64,000 nucleotides of DNA from Bacteroidales bacterium (GTDB lineage Bacteria; Bacteroidota; Bacteroidia; Bacteroidales; JAADJA01): positions 186,001-250,000 of the forward strand of contig JAGVPB010000042.1 of NCBI GenBank assembly GCA_020052415.1. The letters run 5' to 3'. Shown here one piece after another: positions 62,839 through 64,000 of the stretch. Numbering within the stretch: position 1 is the stretch's first letter; the number at the start of each line of letters is the position of its first letter. Made by a program: the position numbers and the translations under genes. Below the pieces are notes generated by a model. It searched no databases. It was given only the letters and a program-made list of their open reading frames with translations, and was not told where the DNA came from.

Positions 62839-63675
62839 TTATTTGTAGAGTGTTATTAATTCGCCCTTACTATTGAACCACTCCGTTAAACCATAATACT
62901 TACGGGAGATTCCTTCTTTCCTCACCGGCCTGATTTTATCCTTATTCTTTGACAATTGACTCAATACAGGTGATATTTTTCCGTAAGTTACTTTTTTATC
63001 ATGCTCATCTATAGAATAATGAACCATTGCGTAATGTGTAATGTCTTTTAAGGATAATATTCTTTTGGTTTTACTCAATGTGTCAGTGATAAACTGAGGC
63101 CAGTTATATTTTGTATTTGCCGGCAAAGTTTTACTGGGTTCATCTGTACTGGCTACTTCTTTGGGTGCTGTATCTACAGCGGAAGTATCACCGGGCTTTG
63201 TAAGGCTGTAAAAATTGCCTTTATGGCCTTTTTGCTTGGTGCTCGTCAATAAATTATATTTTACCCTCAATCGCTGAAGGGTTTGGGTGAGTAACGATTT
63301 TGCAGATTTCGAACCCGACAGGTTAACATGATATTGCTTTTGATAGGACTTAAATATTTGATCCTTTGTCATAGGCTTATCCTGTTCCCTGAGGATTTGA
63401 GGAATATAATTATGCCAGTCAGGATTATTCGTCGGGCGCCCTCTTCTTTTAATATTGGCATCTGCCTGTTGGGCAGGTTTTATCTCCTCAACCTGTACGA
63501 CGGGAGGAGGGGTATAAGTAGTGACAGGTGGTTTTTCACTGACCATGGGTTCGTGAGCCAGTTTGCTTAAAATTCCAATGATCTCTGCAGAACGATGATT
63601 AAGTTTTTCCAATTCGAGGATGTAATGGTTTTTTAATTCTTCTGCCTGTTTGGGTGTAAGTTCAATGTGTATCAT
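62839..63675 (-). CDS. Putative DNA-binding protein with AT-hook-like motif and two repeated helical domains
   Basis: This 278-residue protein has an N-terminal helix or coiled coil (1-40), a Pro/Glu linker and K-R-R-G-R-P, an AT-hook-like motif. Two ~75-residue domains of the same layout follow (about 87-158 and 191-268). Each begins with Trp and aromatic residues (D-W-H-N-Y-I, N-W-P-Q-F-I), passes a K-D-I/K-D-Q helix and a L-x-x-L-x-x helix, and ends with a strand Y-S-L/Y-Y-G-L, as in winged-helix folds. Such proteins occur across Bacteroidota with unknown targets. A -7-like box TATTTTTG lies just upstream. Confidence 0.72.
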   Translation of the reverse strand: MIHIELTPKQAEELKNHYILELEKLNHRSAEIIGILSKLAHEPMVSEKPPVTTYTPPPVVQVEEIKPAQQADANIKRRGRPTNNPDWHNYIPQILREQDKPMTKDQIFKSYQKQYHVNLSGSKSAKSLLTQTLQRLRVKYNLLTSTKQKGHKGNFYSLTKPGDTSAVDTAPKEVASTDEPSKTLPANTKYNWPQFITDTLSKTKRILSLKDITHYAMVHYSIDEHDKKVTYGKISPVLSQLSKNKDKIRPVRKEGISRKYYGLTEWFNSKGELITLYK

Positions 63676-63699
63676 GCGATATTTTTTTTTTGTTTAGGG

Positions 63700-63707
63700 C
63701 AAAAATA
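63700..63707 (-). promoter_or_regulatory. -7 promoter box of the AT-hook protein gene
   Basis: TATTTTTG on the minus strand matches TAnnTTTG, with 24 bp to the ATG at 63675. A TTTG at 63722-63725 lies only 14 bp upstream, closer than usual. Confidence 0.4.
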
Positions 63708-63813
63708 GATAATAACTTTTTCAAATACAATGCCTGGGAATATAAAATTCATTGATATATACTTAAATACCACCGAAAAACAATCCAGAGTAACCTGCCT
63801 GAACTAATTGAAT

Positions 63814-63999
63814 TTACTTAGGCTTTGGAGCAAATTCAATATTGGTTACCGGGTGAATTTCCCAGGCTGTGTATGAATGCATCGGCGTTTTGCTGCTGCT
63901 TTTTTTACCCCTGTATTTCCTTTTTGAATGATCGGGATTGCGCATCTGGCCTGCATGTATGGCATCATAAAATAGCTGGCCTGTCACCTTAACATACAC
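63814..63999 (-). CDS. C-terminal fragment of an unknown protein (partial)
   Basis: The frame runs out at the right edge; the first visible codon is GTG, which need not be the true start. The 61 visible residues include V-T-G-Q-L-F-Y-D-A, a Lys/Arg/Ser-rich stretch and A-W-E-I-H-P-V-T-N-I-E-F near the end. Similar W-E-I-H-P-V endings occur in conserved Bacteroidota secreted proteins that I cannot name. It stops ~110 bp before the AT-hook protein's promoter region and reads in the same direction. Confidence 0.5.
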   Translation of the reverse strand: MYVKVTGQLFYDAIHAGQMRNPDHSKRKYRGKKSSSKTPMHSYTAWEIHPVTNIEFAPKPK

Positions 64000-64000
64000 G

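Overview
The window is chromosomal DNA from a Bacteroidota bacterium, probably an uncultured Bacteroidales-like lineage. This rests on five predicted exported proteins with a type IX secretion (T9SS) type A C-terminal sorting domain, signal peptides ending in A/G-Q, an F-type ATPase a subunit with a long exported N-terminal extension, promoters of the Bacteroidota form TTTG-N20-TAnnTTTG (clearest at 19224-19255), and weak Shine-Dalgarno sequences. No rRNA, tRNA, CRISPR array, prophage or complete insertion sequence was seen.

Layout. 1-5.3 kb: tail of a BNR/VPS10-type propeller protein, a DUF559 gene with its centre deleted, a NamZ-type muramidase and a secreted M14 carboxypeptidase. 5.4-10 kb: acyl-CoA synthetase, then a tight minus-strand operon of two T9SS cargo genes around a TfoX C-terminal-domain gene. 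10.1-14.7 kb: small secreted unknowns separated by three copies of a ~105 bp intergenic repeat, then a beta-helix T9SS cargo. 14.7-17.3 kb: AmrS radical SAM enzyme overlapped by a degenerate Y1 (REP-associated) transposase, a two-copy 172 bp repeat, and a beta-grasp/Mut7-C protein. 17.8-28 kb: glycosyltransferase, YCF48-type T9SS cargo, DUF3109 protein, a 1580-residue hybrid histidine kinase, a haem lipoprotein and ferritin. 28.2-33.6 kb: F-type ATP synthase genes atpB-E-F-H-A-G; beta and epsilon are absent. 33.7-42.3 kb: LolA-like protein, two large BNR/VPS10-type proteins, a 158 bp MITE-like element and a GT-C-type membrane protein. 42.7-50.6 kb: DHFR-family protein, GNAT pseudogene, serine hydrolase, GH63-type glucosidase, metalloprotease, membrane protein and cold-shock protein. 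50.8-55.3 kb: amidase behind a coupled 35-codon ORF, NYN/LOTUS protein and PepD. 55.5-61.9 kb: four co-directional secreted-protein genes ending in a strong terminator. 62-64 kb: GNAT, a truncated HgcB-like ferredoxin, a putative DNA-binding protein and a partial gene.

The coding content is dominated by envelope and secretion functions alongside core energy metabolism. The most unusual signals are a ~215-residue C-terminal module with dockerin-like loops shared by two distant secreted proteins (M14 peptidase and last gene of the 55.5-61.9 kb cluster), the Y1 protein with its tandem palindromic repeats, the three-copy repeat separating small secreted genes, and several genes that lost their central or N-terminal part by deletion. 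All family names come from reading motifs and domain order by eye; no database search was run.
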